Positions 35,280 through 45,070 of a DNA stretch of 64,000 nt are shown here, one piece after another. A program made the translations under genes and the position numbers. The notes below the pieces were generated by a model. The model had not been told where the DNA came from. It did not search any database and was given only the letters and a program-made list of their open reading frames with translations. Positions within the stretch are counted from its first letter, which is position 1. The number at the start of each line of letters is the position of its first letter. This DNA comes from Spirochaetota bacterium (lineage in GTDB: Bacteria > Spirochaetota > UBA4802 > JAFGJZ01): assembly GCA_016934935.1 (NCBI GenBank), contig JAFGRW010000070.1:1-64000 (forward strand). The letters are read 5' to 3'.

Positions 35280-35490
35280 GAAATAAAAACAAGAAGGATT
35301 TGAAACAAACTACTATTATACTGCAAGATTTGAAGATAAAGATTTTAGACACTACCATCGAATTTAAGTTTTCAGAAGTTATTGTTTCCTGTTTTCCCGG
35401 ATTAATTGGAAATAGGATTATGTTTTTTTAATTTAATAATGACATTAAGTCTGCACATAAGATCGATATCTAAGTAGTAGAAAACGTAAA

Positions 35491-36378
35491 TTATTGCAAT
35501 ATCTCTTTTTTATCTATTATGTCTTTAAGGTCGCTCTCTGCGAACTTGTATGCTTTATTGCAAAATGTGCAGCATACTTCGGCACCGTGATCTTCTTCAA
35601 TCATTGCTTCCAGATCTTTTACCGAGACGGCAGCTAAAGAAGCCATTACTATATCCTTTGAGCATGAGCACTGGTAGTGTAAAGATGTTGAAGAAAGAAG
35701 TTCCAGCGTATTGTTCTCTAGTAGATATGAGAGATACGACGTTATATCTTCACCTGAACCGAGATGTTCTTTTAATGTCCTGGACTTTTGCATGGACCGC
35801 TCGACAATCGCGATTGACTCTTCTGGTGTGTCGGGCAGGGTTTGTATAAGAATACCTCCACTGGATATTATGTTTCCATCATTATCGGTATCGCAAGTCA
35901 GGATCACCGCCGAAGGTATCTGTTCTGATGTAGTTAAATAGTAGGCCGTGTCTTTGGCTATAGATCCGTATATAAGTGGACTAACTCCGCTATAAGGCTC
36001 TTTCATGCCGATATCCCTGGTAACGGTTATGACTCCGGCGCCGATTGCTTGGGAAAAATCTATGGAATCAAATTTTTGCTTTGTCTCGGGTTGGGGATTG
36101 TCCGCGTATCCTCTTAGAGCTCCGGTTGTATCTGTTTGTATGTATATAGTTCCCATTGGACCGCTGCCTGATACTTTCAACGATAGTGATTGCCGGGAGT
36201 CCGGTTTAAGCAGAGATGAAAGAAGAGCGGTTGCGGTTATGGCTTCTGACATTGCGTAAGTCGCGTTGGGTGTTGTATTATGAAGGGTAGTGATCTCTTT
36301 TGCGGTATTTGTTGTTAAAGCTGTATATGCTCTTAGAGAAAGAGCAGGGCATAAAAAGCGTTCAAATTTATCTTGCAC
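35491..36378 (-). CDS. hslO: Redox-regulated chaperone Hsp33
   Basis: Holdase activated by oxidation of zinc-bound cysteines. The product has 295 residues with a GTG start six bases after GGAG. The N-terminal fold has SEAITATALLSSLLKPDSRQ and KVSGSGPMGTIYIQTDTTG; the C-terminal zinc centre has CSCS and CCTFC, giving the family CxC...CxxC arrangement. Normal length. Cytosolic. No clear operon partner; the MAF-like gene is 25 bases upstream on the same strand and could share a transcript. Confidence 0.95.
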   Translation of the reverse strand: MQDKFERFLCPALSLRAYTALTTNTAKEITTLHNTTPNATYAMSEAITATALLSSLLKPDSRQSLSLKVSGSGPMGTIYIQTDTTGALRGYADNPQPETKQKFDSIDFSQAIGAGVITVTRDIGMKEPYSGVSPLIYGSIAKDTAYYLTTSEQIPSAVILTCDTDNDGNIISSGGILIQTLPDTPEESIAIVERSMQKSRTLKEHLGSGEDITSYLSYLLENNTLELLSSTSLHYQCSCSKDIVMASLAAVSVKDLEAMIEEDHGAEVCCTFCNKAYKFAESDLKDIIDKKEILQ

Positions 36379-36403
36379 GGTAGTCTCCGAAGTAATATAA
36401 CGT

Positions 36404-38101
36404 TTAATTTAGCCTGTCAAGGCTTTGTCGAAACAGAACGGTTACTTTTTTTGTAACATGGCTCAATTCGTCAAGTAACATTTGATTCTGTTTCAGATCA
36501 GTAAGTGTGTTTCGTTTAAGGTAGGTTAGTGTTTTTTTCATAAATGGTCTGTAAACGACATCAAGATCGTTTTTTTCCATGTTGTCAAGTACGGCGTCTG
36601 CATTGATACTTTTGTTAGAAAGAAGTTCCGCGGTTTCTTCTAATGCTTTAATGGTACTGCAAAAAGCCTCTTTCAGTTTTTGTATTTTGAATTTTTGAGA
36701 CTGTCTGATGATAGCTTCGATGATCTCAGATGAATCAGATTTATTTGATTTTTTATCAATGAAAAATTCGTCAAGGGTTGTAATAATAGTGCCGGGAATA
36801 TTTGCACCGATTGCGGTAGCGTTATAAACGGGGATTTTTATTTTTTTTGCGGAGTCGCTAAACCAGGAACGATAGAGATCAAGAACAAAGTCTGTAATTA
36901 TTTTTTCTTCTTTAATGATCGAATCGACATATTTAATTTTACGTTTACGGATAATTGCCTGATTAATATTTTCAAGTCCGCTGAACCGGTTAATAAGGGA
37001 TATCCATTTTTCGTTATGATGAGTTCCGTTTGAATGAATTTTTCGCCCGGTATAGGCAAGGTCCTGACCGACAAGTAAAATAGATGAGCATCCGCTGTTT
37101 AATAAAAAGTCAAATACGCTTGTTGCAACTGATCCACCGGATTGAATGTCTCCAAGCGGTTCAATATATTTTTCTAACCAGTCAACAAAGGGGGTTGCTT
37201 CGCGTTTAAGCTTACCGTCGCTATCGTCGTAATATTTCGCAGTAGTACTAATAAATTTGTGGTTCTTAAAATTACGTATTACAGCAGGCGAGCTGACAAT
37301 ATCTGCAATAAGAACAGTTTTGCCGGGGTTTGCTCCAAAAAAATGAAGCTGACTCTGTTTCTGCGCGTCAAGAACCATCACAATATGCGGTTCTATATCG
37401 TGTTTTAAGAGTACTTTGTATGCTGTGTCTACTGCGACGATAAGAGCGTGATTCTTGCATTTTTTCAGTGAATCGATAGACATAATTAGTGATGGCCCGG
37501 CTGATACGATAATTCCGGGTATTCCTTTAAAACGGTCAAATAGAAGTGAAGCCGGAAAAGAATCAGCCAGTTGTGATGTATTTAAAAGTATATTTTCGGC
37601 CCATTTTTGTTCAAATTCAAAACGAGTTAACAGATCACTTATCTTAGATGTCAAATAACGTGACATATCTGTTATTATTGTATCATAAAAATCTTTATCC
37701 AGCCCATAAGATTGGCGATGAAAAAAAACAGATGTACCTTTAAATGAAGCCATTTCAAGTTTTTCAAGAGCAGAAGCCGCATCATCAGGGTTTGTAATTA
37801 TCCTGATATTCTTAACATTGTCATAACAGTGTTTGTGACAAAGATCGATCATTTCCTGGTTCTTTTCGATTATCAAAATAGCATTGTCAGGGTATTTTTC
37901 TTTGATGGCTTTAATATGGTAACCAAGACCAAGCCCGGCAATAATTATAAGTCGATTTTTAGAGGATGTAAAAGAAGAAACTGCTCGGAAAGCTTCTTTA
38001 ACTGGGTCAAAAGCAGAATGCAGTCTGAGGTTTTTGCCGTTTGAAATAATTTCGGCTGTTATATCTCCGGATTTTGATGCAATAATTTTGATACAGCTCA
38101 T
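36404..38101 (-). CDS. MAF/DUF115 motility-associated glycosyltransferase-like protein
   Basis: The protein has 565 residues. The central region has the DUF115/MAF pattern: IIVSAGPSLIMSIDSLKKCK, ALIVAVDTAYKVLLKHDIEP, VLDAQKQSQLHFFG, SGGSVATSVFDFLLNSGCSS and LLVGQDLAYTGRKIHSNGTH. Members transfer sialic-acid-like sugars to flagellins in several bacteria. N-terminal residues 45-110 look like a Rossmann-type segment (LIIIAGLGLGYHIKAIKEKY). The product is cytosolic. The ATG overlaps the stop of the GHKL-HDOD gene (ATGA), so the two are translationally coupled, linking motility modification and signalling. The exact donor sugar cannot be told. Confidence 0.82.
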   Translation of the reverse strand: MSCIKIIASKSGDITAEIISNGKNLRLHSAFDPVKEAFRAVSSFTSSKNRLIIIAGLGLGYHIKAIKEKYPDNAILIIEKNQEMIDLCHKHCYDNVKNIRIITNPDDAASALEKLEMASFKGTSVFFHRQSYGLDKDFYDTIITDMSRYLTSKISDLLTRFEFEQKWAENILLNTSQLADSFPASLLFDRFKGIPGIIVSAGPSLIMSIDSLKKCKNHALIVAVDTAYKVLLKHDIEPHIVMVLDAQKQSQLHFFGANPGKTVLIADIVSSPAVIRNFKNHKFISTTAKYYDDSDGKLKREATPFVDWLEKYIEPLGDIQSGGSVATSVFDFLLNSGCSSILLVGQDLAYTGRKIHSNGTHHNEKWISLINRFSGLENINQAIIRKRKIKYVDSIIKEEKIITDFVLDLYRSWFSDSAKKIKIPVYNATAIGANIPGTIITTLDEFFIDKKSNKSDSSEIIEAIIRQSQKFKIQKLKEAFCSTIKALEETAELLSNKSINADAVLDNMEKNDLDVVYRPFMKKTLTYLKRNTLTDLKQNQMLLDELSHVTKKVTVLFRQSLDRLN

Positions 38102-39606
38102 AGATCTCGGGATTCTTTCAATGAAATTGTACAGTAGTTATAAAGATCTTCGCAATCCTTGATCGACTTAATAGAGAGATGGGCTAATACACCTGGATCA
38201 ATATGGTCAAGAGTATATTTTTTTGTGCTTATTCCAACAAAAATATTGGCAAGATAGGTTATATATATTACAGTACGATTTTCTTCACTTGCCTGCAGTG
38301 GTGCATGGTGAAACGCAATCGCTTCTTCCATGAAGTCCGCGAAGTTCCATTTTTTTGCTATAAGCTTGCCAATAGTCGAATGGCTTATTCCAATAGAAAC
38401 CTCTTCGAGTATCGTTGTGCTTCTAATGCCTCTTTGTTGTACAAAATCAGCAATCCAGTTTGTAAGATCAAGATCAACTGATAAAAGTACAATTTTGCCA
38501 AGATCGTGTAAAAGAGAAGCAATAAAAACTTTATCATGAAGACGGCGCATGGAGAGTTTGTTAACAATAAACCGGCCATAGGCTGCAACATCAAGACAAT
38601 GTGCCCATATCTTGGAAAATTGTTTATAGCGCTTATCCATTATTTTGCGTGAGCTTGCCGCTATAAGTATATATTTGAGATTAGTTAATCCAATTCTCAT
38701 AAGAGCTTCACTGACATTTTCTATTTTGCGAACAGTTAAAAATCCGGCAGAGTTGGCTAATTTAAGTATGTCGGCAGTTAAGGAAGGGTCAGTTTGTATT
38801 TTGTCGGCAATAAGATTTATTGAGGAGTCGGGATTATCACAAAGCTGCTGAAGATCCATAATATTCTGAGGAAAAGTTGGAAGCAGATTGATTTCGCGCA
38901 GAATCTTTTCTTTAACAGCGGTTATGGTTTCCTGCTTCTTAATCAGAAGAGGAATGCGAAGAGATACAATAGTCATATCCTTTTCAGCAAATATACGGTA
39001 ATCGTCCGGAGTAACACCAATATTTTTTAGAAGCATAACTGTTAATATTATGCCCAAGCCGGCCCCTTCAGTTTCGTCGTACATAGTATCATATGCTTCT
39101 GAAAAATCTTTAAAACTCCACGCTTGTGTAATTCGCTTTTGAACACGCTCTTCTTCGGCAGGAAGTATCTTTGAGTTATTCTCAATTCTTAAAAGAATAT
39201 GAGTTTTTGTCAACTCGACAATAAAATTTACATATAAACGACTTCTGTTTAGGGTTTCTTCGACAACGGCCATGTCGCCGATAACCTCATTACGGAATTT
39301 TTTCATTATTCGGTCATAATCGGCTGAGTTATGTATATCTGCATTGTGTTTTTCAAAATAGAGGCGTTTAGCGTTAGCCTTAACCGCGTTTAAAAGTGAT
39401 TCCCTTAGAATGGTAAAGAAAGATTCATGTAGAAATATTAGATCCGTATGGCCAAGAAGATTGGCAATCATCCCATTTAAAAAAAGCATATAGCTCTTTT
39501 GAGGGAATGAAAAAGAGAGTTTAACCCGGTCGCCTGATATTACCTTGTTTAGAATCTCTTTTCTTTTGTCGTTCAGATTGATATGCTGTAAAGCGTATAA
39601 TGCCAA
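38098..39606 (-). CDS. GHKL-HDOD signalling protein 2
   Basis: The protein has 502 residues with a TTG start six bases after AAGGAGA. Same architecture as the protein at 26430-27923: GHKL-like domain (ESLLNAVKANAKRLYFEK, later EGAGLGIILTV), then HDOD (LPTFPQNIMDLQQLCDNPDS, DPSLTADILKLANSAGFL, ALMRIGLTNLKYILIAASS). One HD-like pair is visible in SLLHDLGKIVLL, better kept than in paralogue 1 (SLLSKIGEIALL). It is coupled to the MAF-like gene by a four-base overlap. Confidence 0.86.
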   Translation of the reverse strand: MALYALQHINLNDKRKEILNKVISGDRVKLSFSFPQKSYMLFLNGMIANLLGHTDLIFLHESFFTILRESLLNAVKANAKRLYFEKHNADIHNSADYDRIMKKFRNEVIGDMAVVEETLNRSRLYVNFIVELTKTHILLRIENNSKILPAEEERVQKRITQAWSFKDFSEAYDTMYDETEGAGLGIILTVMLLKNIGVTPDDYRIFAEKDMTIVSLRIPLLIKKQETITAVKEKILREINLLPTFPQNIMDLQQLCDNPDSSINLIADKIQTDPSLTADILKLANSAGFLTVRKIENVSEALMRIGLTNLKYILIAASSRKIMDKRYKQFSKIWAHCLDVAAYGRFIVNKLSMRRLHDKVFIASLLHDLGKIVLLSVDLDLTNWIADFVQQRGIRSTTILEEVSIGISHSTIGKLIAKKWNFADFMEEAIAFHHAPLQASEENRTVIYITYLANIFVGISTKKYTLDHIDPGVLAHLSIKSIKDCEDLYNYCTISLKESRDL

Positions 39607-39732
39607 TGGAAATCTCCTTATGAATACATCCGAAAACCTATAAAGATATATCTAATTTGTCAAATATGATTTTTATGAGATGCTGTCTTTCATAATTTTA
39701 TATTTTTCAACATTATTGAATAAAAAAATCAG

Positions 39733-41589
39733 TTATTTAGGAGCCCGAGTTTGCTTTTTCTGGGCTCTCGTTTTCTGTTTTTTTGCTCGTAAATGCCTGT
39801 AATCATCAGGTAGGATTGTTTTGTAACTTATATTTTCCTGGCTTAATTTTTTTGTAAATAATAAATAGTCCTTTTTGGAAAGAATATCAACAAAAATAGC
39901 TCTTTTTACAGGATAAAGCCTAATAAGTTCAGCAACCCAGGACTTTGGAGTTATTGATGAAATTTGAAGTGTAACAGATTTGATGTTTCGTTTGTTCAGT
40001 TCATTTGCTATCTGCACCGCGGATGTCTCTTTGTATATTACCGTTGTGTTACCATCCTTATCTGACAATATGCTTTGGTTATGGCTCCAATTATTGTAAA
40101 TGAAATAATCTGTATTATAGATTATGGGCACTGTGTACATAAAAAGCAGTGCGGTAATAACCAGGGATTTTTTGATTTTTTTTGAAGAAGGTAAAAAAAG
40201 GGAGCCTAATAGCGCCATTGAAGGCAAGAAAAGAGCCATAAATGATTCAGGTCTGCAATTAAGGTTTGCTTTACTGAAGATTATTGTATTAAGTTCAAGA
40301 GCCTTGTAAAAAAAACTGTTTATCGAAGACAGATAAGGAACCGCGAATGAAAACCAAAAAAAAAATATCTTTAGAACAGAGCTGTATATGAAAAAAAGTA
40401 GTAATGGTGAGGCGGTTGCGGTTGAAATTATGGATGCGGGATTAAACTCTCCAAGACTGAAGAATAGTAATGGGATTACAGAGAGTTGAGCGGATAAGGA
40501 AAGTGCAATAGATTGTGATAATTTTAAGGGTATTTTGGGAAGAATTTCTAAAAAATCTTTATAAAACAGCAGTATTCCAAGAGTTGCACCGAAAGATAGC
40601 TGAAACCCCAGTGAAAAAATATCCGATGGGTCAATAATCTGAATAAAAACACCACTGAAAAAAAGCGCGTTGATTGCGTTTTTGCCTTTTCTTAACAAAA
40701 CAAAAAAAGCGTAAATCCAGAACATGATAGCCGCTCTTAATAATGATACTGGTAGCTCAGTAATAAATGTATACAGTATAACAGCGGTCGATGCCATGAT
40801 CAGAGCAATACTCTTTTTTCCGCTTATTGCTCCTGCTAAAAAGAATATTGATCCGCTAACGATTGCTACGTGCATTCCAGATGCCGCTAATAGATGTAAA
40901 AGACCTGCTTTCTTATAAAGATGGAGCGTTTGGCGGGAAAGGCTGCTCTTGTCTCCAAAAAGCAGAGCCTTTATAAGGGCATACTCCTCTTTTGGGAATA
41001 TCCTTATCAATGAGGTATCGACTCTGTGACGTAATTTTTTTCGAAAAGAGGCATTTTGTCTTTTTGTTGTTTTGACAAAGGCTGAGTGAGTTATACCTTT
41101 TCTTAAAAGGAAAATATTAAAATCTGTATCCGGTCTTATCTCTTTTGGTTTTCCCGAAACCGTTATTTCCCTGTTTTTGACATCTTTGTCTATAAAAGCA
41201 GCAGTTTTATTACCATTACAAATAAAACTTACCATGCAGTTATGACGAAAGTTTTGCTCAGATATAATTTCAGATTCGTTTTGAATCGGGTGTATCATAA
41301 TAAAAAATCGTGTTATTAATAACAGGCTTGTTATTACCAGAGGTAATACATAGATTGAAATTATTCGTTTAAAAGTTTTTATAAAGACAGAGTAGGCAAC
41401 TATAGCAGTTAAAATTGTCAAAGCTATTGCAATTGGAAACGGTTTAACGATTTCAGGCAAATAAAACCAGTATAACAGAAGATTAAGCAGTGTAGTATAA
41501 ACAAGTAAAATGAAAGAGGGGAGTCTGATAACAGAATCAAGTTTTTTAAAGATTTCCCACCTTTGCTGCCGCGCCGATTGTAATTCCAT
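39733..41589 (-). CDS. comEC: ComEC/Rec2 DNA-uptake channel protein
   Basis: Inner-membrane channel for single-stranded DNA in natural transformation. The protein has 618 residues. N-terminal helices, a soluble DUF4131-like part (about 100-190), then the competence domain with the diagnostic GLLHLLAASGMHVAIV and GFQLSFGATLGILLFY in a many-helix region (about 215-480). The C-terminal ~120 residues sit where the metallo-beta-lactamase domain occurs in long ComEC, but no HxHxDH is visible. The last ~20 residues are very basic. ATG preceded by GGGAGG; it starts 44 bases inside the upstream gene. No other competence gene is in the window. Confidence 0.88.
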   Translation of the reverse strand: MELQSARQQRWEIFKKLDSVIRLPSFILLVYTTLLNLLLYWFYLPEIVKPFPIAIALTILTAIVAYSVFIKTFKRIISIYVLPLVITSLLLITRFFIMIHPIQNESEIISEQNFRHNCMVSFICNGNKTAAFIDKDVKNREITVSGKPKEIRPDTDFNIFLLRKGITHSAFVKTTKRQNASFRKKLRHRVDTSLIRIFPKEEYALIKALLFGDKSSLSRQTLHLYKKAGLLHLLAASGMHVAIVSGSIFFLAGAISGKKSIALIMASTAVILYTFITELPVSLLRAAIMFWIYAFFVLLRKGKNAINALFFSGVFIQIIDPSDIFSLGFQLSFGATLGILLFYKDFLEILPKIPLKLSQSIALSLSAQLSVIPLLFFSLGEFNPASIISTATASPLLLFFIYSSVLKIFFFWFSFAVPYLSSINSFFYKALELNTIIFSKANLNCRPESFMALFLPSMALLGSLFLPSSKKIKKSLVITALLFMYTVPIIYNTDYFIYNNWSHNQSILSDKDGNTTVIYKETSAVQIANELNKRNIKSVTLQISSITPKSWVAELIRLYPVKRAIFVDILSKKDYLLFTKKLSQENISYKTILPDDYRHLRAKKQKTRAQKKQTRAPK

Positions 41590-42280
41590 AGGTTAACTTC
41601 CTCCCTTCGGAGCCTTTCCCGAAATATCCGTAACCAAGGTCAAAATCGCATAATAGTGACCAGTCGGAAGATAAAGGATGGAGTAAACCCAATGTAATCA
41701 GAGCACCACCTCCGTCATATTTTTCGGAAGCAGGAGGCATTTCGATAAAGAAACCTGCTCCGCCTGTAAGCGTGACTGGAAGATTTTCATTATACATGTA
41801 CTTGATCCTTGCATCCGCTTTAACATGATTTATCGAAGTTAGTTCTGAATCGTTAAGATTAATTGCGAATCCAAGATTAAACTGTCCCATAAGTGGAGGA
41901 GCGATTATAAAGGCGCAAACAGACGGAAAAAAATAGTATCCTGATTCTTCAATGGAACTCTGTTCGCCGCTTTCCCAACCGCTATAAGAGATACTGTTAA
42001 AGCCGGCTGATACGGTAGAACCAATGTAGGTATAGTATCTGGTTTTTCTATCTTCTCCGGAGAATGTTTCCGGTTCTTTATTTTCTATCACAGGATAATC
42101 ATTAGTAGAATTTGAATCCTGAGTTTCATCATCGCTGTCTGTTTCCGGAGAAATGTCAGTGGTTTCTGCAGCAGGATCGTAATTATCAGAATCCGCTGCA
42201 GTTTCATCGATTTGAGAAAAAAGGGGGAAGAAAATTGCCAGTGTAGTAAAAAAAATTACTAAAGCAACTGAATACTTCAT
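41546..42280 (-). CDS. Exported beta-barrel-like protein with acidic linker
   Basis: The protein has 244 residues. A signal peptide is at about 1-23 (VALVIFFTTLAIFFPLFSQ), followed by an acidic, low-complexity stretch (about 25-75, many Asp, Glu, Ser, Thr). The rest alternates short amphipathic strands (YYTYIGSTVSAGFNSISYSG, GQFNLGFAINLND, KLTYGITIGAAAKV), as in small outer-membrane barrels. It has no terminal Phe. No family was recognised. It sits between the LolA-like gene (TAATG overlap) and comEC. Confidence 0.6.
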   Translation of the reverse strand: MKYSVALVIFFTTLAIFFPLFSQIDETAADSDNYDPAAETTDISPETDSDDETQDSNSTNDYPVIENKEPETFSGEDRKTRYYTYIGSTVSAGFNSISYSGWESGEQSSIEESGYYFFPSVCAFIIAPPLMGQFNLGFAINLNDSELTSINHVKADARIKYMYNENLPVTLTGGAGFFIEMPPASEKYDGGGALITLGLLHPLSSDWSLLCDFDLGYGYFGKGSEGRKLTYGITIGAAAKVGNL

Positions 42281-42861
42281 TATTGAATATTTAGCGGATT
42301 ATTGACAAGTTGTGCGTTTGCCGGAACACTGTAGTCAAACATACCACCTGGTAATCCAAGATTCAGTTGAACCCCTGACAGGTTTACACTAAAACCTCCA
42401 CCTGACGAATTATTAAAAGTAGCGCTTCGCAACATATACGACCCATCGGTTATAATGGTAATGTCATCATAGTATCCGCTTCCCGTAAGTTTAATTACAG
42501 CACCACTTCCACCTTCACGAGCCATAGCTGTGTATCCGTCAATTAATGATGCTATTCCACCGCTGCCGCCGCCCCCTAAGTCCTGAACACCGCAAATACC
42601 ACTTTCGGGATTATAAACCCAAAGTTTGCGTCCGTTAGAGACTATGGTTTTGCCGTTATCGAACTGCACATGAATCTTCCCCGGAGACTTGTAACTGAAA
42701 GTTCCGTTCATCATGCCGCCTTCAGTAGACATGGAGATCATCCCTCGCATAGATCCAATAGATCTCATACGTGCCCTGAATTTTGAAAGAGCTTCGCTGC
42801 CGGTTATTGAATAAAGAGGCAACGCGAATAGTAGTATCAATATAAAAATAATACGTTTCAT
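42280..42861 (-). CDS. lolA: LolA-like outer-membrane lipoprotein carrier
   Basis: The protein has 193 residues with a signal peptide at about 1-18 (IIFILILLFALPLYS). The body follows LolA: ALSKFRARMRSIGSMRGMIS, GTFSYKSPGKIHVQFDNGKT and SNGRKLWVYNPESG. LolA ferries lipoproteins from LolCDE across the periplasm. The Gly/Ser-rich centre (GGGGSGG) is unusual and could be a flexible loop. ATG after AAGGATGG. No lolB is visible. A LolA-fold protein of another role cannot be excluded. Confidence 0.78.
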   Translation of the reverse strand: MKRIIFILILLFALPLYSITGSEALSKFRARMRSIGSMRGMISMSTEGGMMNGTFSYKSPGKIHVQFDNGKTIVSNGRKLWVYNPESGICGVQDLGGGGSGGIASLIDGYTAMAREGGSGAVIKLTGSGYYDDITIITDGSYMLRSATFNNSSGGGFSVNLSGVQLNLGLPGGMFDYSVPANAQLVNNPLNIQ

Positions 42862-43093
42862 CTATCCATCCTTAATATTGTAGACTGAATTTATTTGAAA
42901 ATTTTAAATTTTTTTTAATATTCTTTAAAAAAAATATAATTTAGCCTCATTTGTGTCAAATAAAACAAATAATTACCAACTCAAAGCAGATCATTATGCA
43001 ACAGTAAAATTTGCAATAAAAAATTTGTTAAAAACTGATTGCCGTTATTGAGTGCCGACTATAGTATACCAGAATGATAAATAGCGGGAGTTT

Positions 43094-43894
43094 GTGTTGA
43101 AGCGAAAAAAAAAGAAAAAATCGGGCTTAAAATCAGCGTTTTTTTACCTGTTAGTGGTTATCGCTCTGATTGGCGGAGTTTTTTCAGCATTTTATAGTGA
43201 TATTGTTTATAAGCATTATCTGCTTTTCTATTATCATATCATAAGAAAAGACTCCTTTGATATATATTATAAAGAGCTTGTAGAACTCTATAAATCTGAA
43301 GATAGTAACGATTTTCTCTCTTATGCCACTCGGCTGTCTATTATATATCCTGAAAGAAAAGAGTTAAAAAAAATCGTTGCAGCTCACTATTTTAAAATCG
43401 GCGAGAATCATGCCGGATTTTTACCGGCCATGCAATCGCTCACTTACAGTTCGGCCGACATTCCTCTGTTGGAGCGTTTTGTGCCGGCTCTTTTCGCTGA
43501 AAACATGTACTCTGATTTATTATCAATAGTCTCAAAGTACAGATTAGATGATATAAAAGGTGCTAACGTTATAGTACTGTATTACGGTGCAGCTTTGTAT
43601 GAAACAGGTAATTACAAAAAAGCAGTTTCTGTTTTATCCTTATTAAAAGGGGAAAATAGTGACCCGTTGTACTATTTGTACCTTGGGAAGAGTTGCGAAA
43701 AACAGGCACTGGAACTTAGTGGTTCAAATAGAAGATCAATGTTTGAAAGTGCCCTGTCTCATCATAAAGAAGGTCTAAATAATTATCCCGGCCATAAAAA
43801 GCTTTATAACGCAGTAGTCAGAGTCTTAAAGGAGCTTAAGCGTGATAACGAGGCTGCGGAATTAATTGGTGAATACAGGTTGCGAAAACAATGA
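43094..43894 (+). CDS. Membrane-anchored TPR-like protein
   Basis: The protein has 266 residues with a GTG start at 43094; a TTG at 43097 is equally placed after GGGAG. The basic N-terminus (LKRKKKKKSG) is followed by one transmembrane helix (about 16-36). The rest is helical with TPR-like repeats (ALYETGNYKKAVSVLSLLKG, SALSHHKEGLNNYPGHKKLY) and should face the periplasm given the positive N-terminus. It overlaps the HExxH-protein gene by four bases (ATGA), which points to joint function. Confidence 0.68.
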   Translation: MLKRKKKKKSGLKSAFFYLLVVIALIGGVFSAFYSDIVYKHYLLFYYHIIRKDSFDIYYKELVELYKSEDSNDFLSYATRLSIIYPERKELKKIVAAHYFKIGENHAGFLPAMQSLTYSSADIPLLERFVPALFAENMYSDLLSIVSKYRLDDIKGANVIVLYYGAALYETGNYKKAVSVLSLLKGENSDPLYYLYLGKSCEKQALELSGSNRRSMFESALSHHKEGLNNYPGHKKLYNAVVRVLKELKRDNEAAELIGEYRLRKQ

Positions 43895-44916
43895 GAAGGT
43901 TTCTCTTATTTGCGATAATTGTGCTTTTTTTTGTCACGGTTATGGCCGAAGGTATTCTCTTTGATGATCCGGAGAAAGGGGCTCTGCTTCTTCTTGAAAA
44001 ATACAGTAATGAAAGCTACCGTATCGCTGTTATGACTTCCAGGGACAGTTACTCGTTCTCAGGCTGCAAAGTTTTCGGTGACCCTTTCAAAACACATTTG
44101 AAAGGGGATTCCCGTTACGTATTTCTCTCCTCACTATCGGTGGCTATTCATGAGAGTACTCATTATTATAGTGAAATATACTCATTGAAACGAATTGCTA
44201 AAAAATCCAGGATAAAATCTGCTGATGATTATTTTTGTTACTATGAATCCTCCGGTCAAGGTATTCTTGTAAAAGTAACAAGCGTTTTTCCAAGCAGAGA
44301 TATAAAAGATATTATTGATGAGAATTTGCGCGGTATCTATTATAAAGTATATATCGACAGTAATGACAGTTCCTTGGTTTCACAGGGAATGGGTATTTAT
44401 GGTTTACTTGACGAGATGAATGCATATATAAGGGGAGCACGAGTCGTGTTGGATCTTTATCCTCTTTATATACAGAACAATCCTGGAGAGGGGCTAATTC
44501 GATATCAGGAAGACATAGTTCCTGATATTACAGCTGCGCTGGATTTTAGATACTATATATTCACCTATCTTATTCACGCACAGAATAATCGCCCGAATAT
44601 CTATAAAGGCATCGTAAATAATCGAGCATTTTTAACCGCTATGATTAAAATTGATAATGATCTTTATAAACTTTTAAGCGATTATTATCAAAATAAGAAA
44701 GAAATTGAAAAACAGTATTCAAAATTTTCAATAAAAATCAGTGAAAGTGGCTCATTGATGACTATCGATTTTCCAGATGAGTCAAGACTTAGAACAGTAT
44801 TAAACTGTGAGCACTACAGATTAATGAATGCCAAATTTAATGAACCGAGTTATCAAGCAATTGCAAAAGTATTAGGTGCATTCGAAACACTGCCAGGGTA
44901 CAAATCTTTTAAGTGA
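43891..44916 (+). CDS. Exported HExxH-containing putative metallopeptidase
   Basis: The protein has 341 residues with a signal peptide at about 1-19 (FLLFAIIVLFFVTVMAEG). Residues 83-94 read SVAIHESTHYYS, an HExxH motif (H87, E88, H91) in a predicted helix; a later acidic helix GLLDEMNAYIRG (about 171-182) could give the third zinc ligand and the order fits gluzincins. No known peptidase family was recognised, and the rest is mainly helical. It probably acts in the periplasm with the TPR protein it overlaps. Zinc binding is inferred from the motif only. Confidence 0.6.
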   Translation: MRRFLLFAIIVLFFVTVMAEGILFDDPEKGALLLLEKYSNESYRIAVMTSRDSYSFSGCKVFGDPFKTHLKGDSRYVFLSSLSVAIHESTHYYSEIYSLKRIAKKSRIKSADDYFCYYESSGQGILVKVTSVFPSRDIKDIIDENLRGIYYKVYIDSNDSSLVSQGMGIYGLLDEMNAYIRGARVVLDLYPLYIQNNPGEGLIRYQEDIVPDITAALDFRYYIFTYLIHAQNNRPNIYKGIVNNRAFLTAMIKIDNDLYKLLSDYYQNKKEIEKQYSKFSIKISESGSLMTIDFPDESRLRTVLNCEHYRLMNAKFNEPSYQAIAKVLGAFETLPGYKSFK

Positions 44917-45070
44917 AAATATGTTCTGGTTATCTCAATTGACTTACTCCTGAGCAGGAAAATTGAAATAATTTACAACAAAATAAAAAGAAAACACGAT
45001 ACCCCTATAAAAGGGTAAGTTGTATAAGTTATGTTAAAATTCAGAGTTAATTATATTTGGGAAAAAGATA

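Larger units (their letters stand above)
34847..35490. other. Gene-free region with several inverted repeats
   Basis: 644 bases with no credible gene. It contains the second copy of the 24-bp repeat (34928-34951), a perfect 15-bp hairpin (34962-34998), the palindrome CGCATATGCG (35003-35012), and an imperfect palindrome bounded by an 8-bp inverted repeat (35199-35279). This density of symmetric sequence suggests the remains of a mobile element or a structured RNA. Confidence 0.6.

Noticed and set aside
39733-41589. ComEC without a metallo-beta-lactamase domain as a broken gene
   Set aside because: Many complete ComEC proteins lack that domain; the competence domain is intact.
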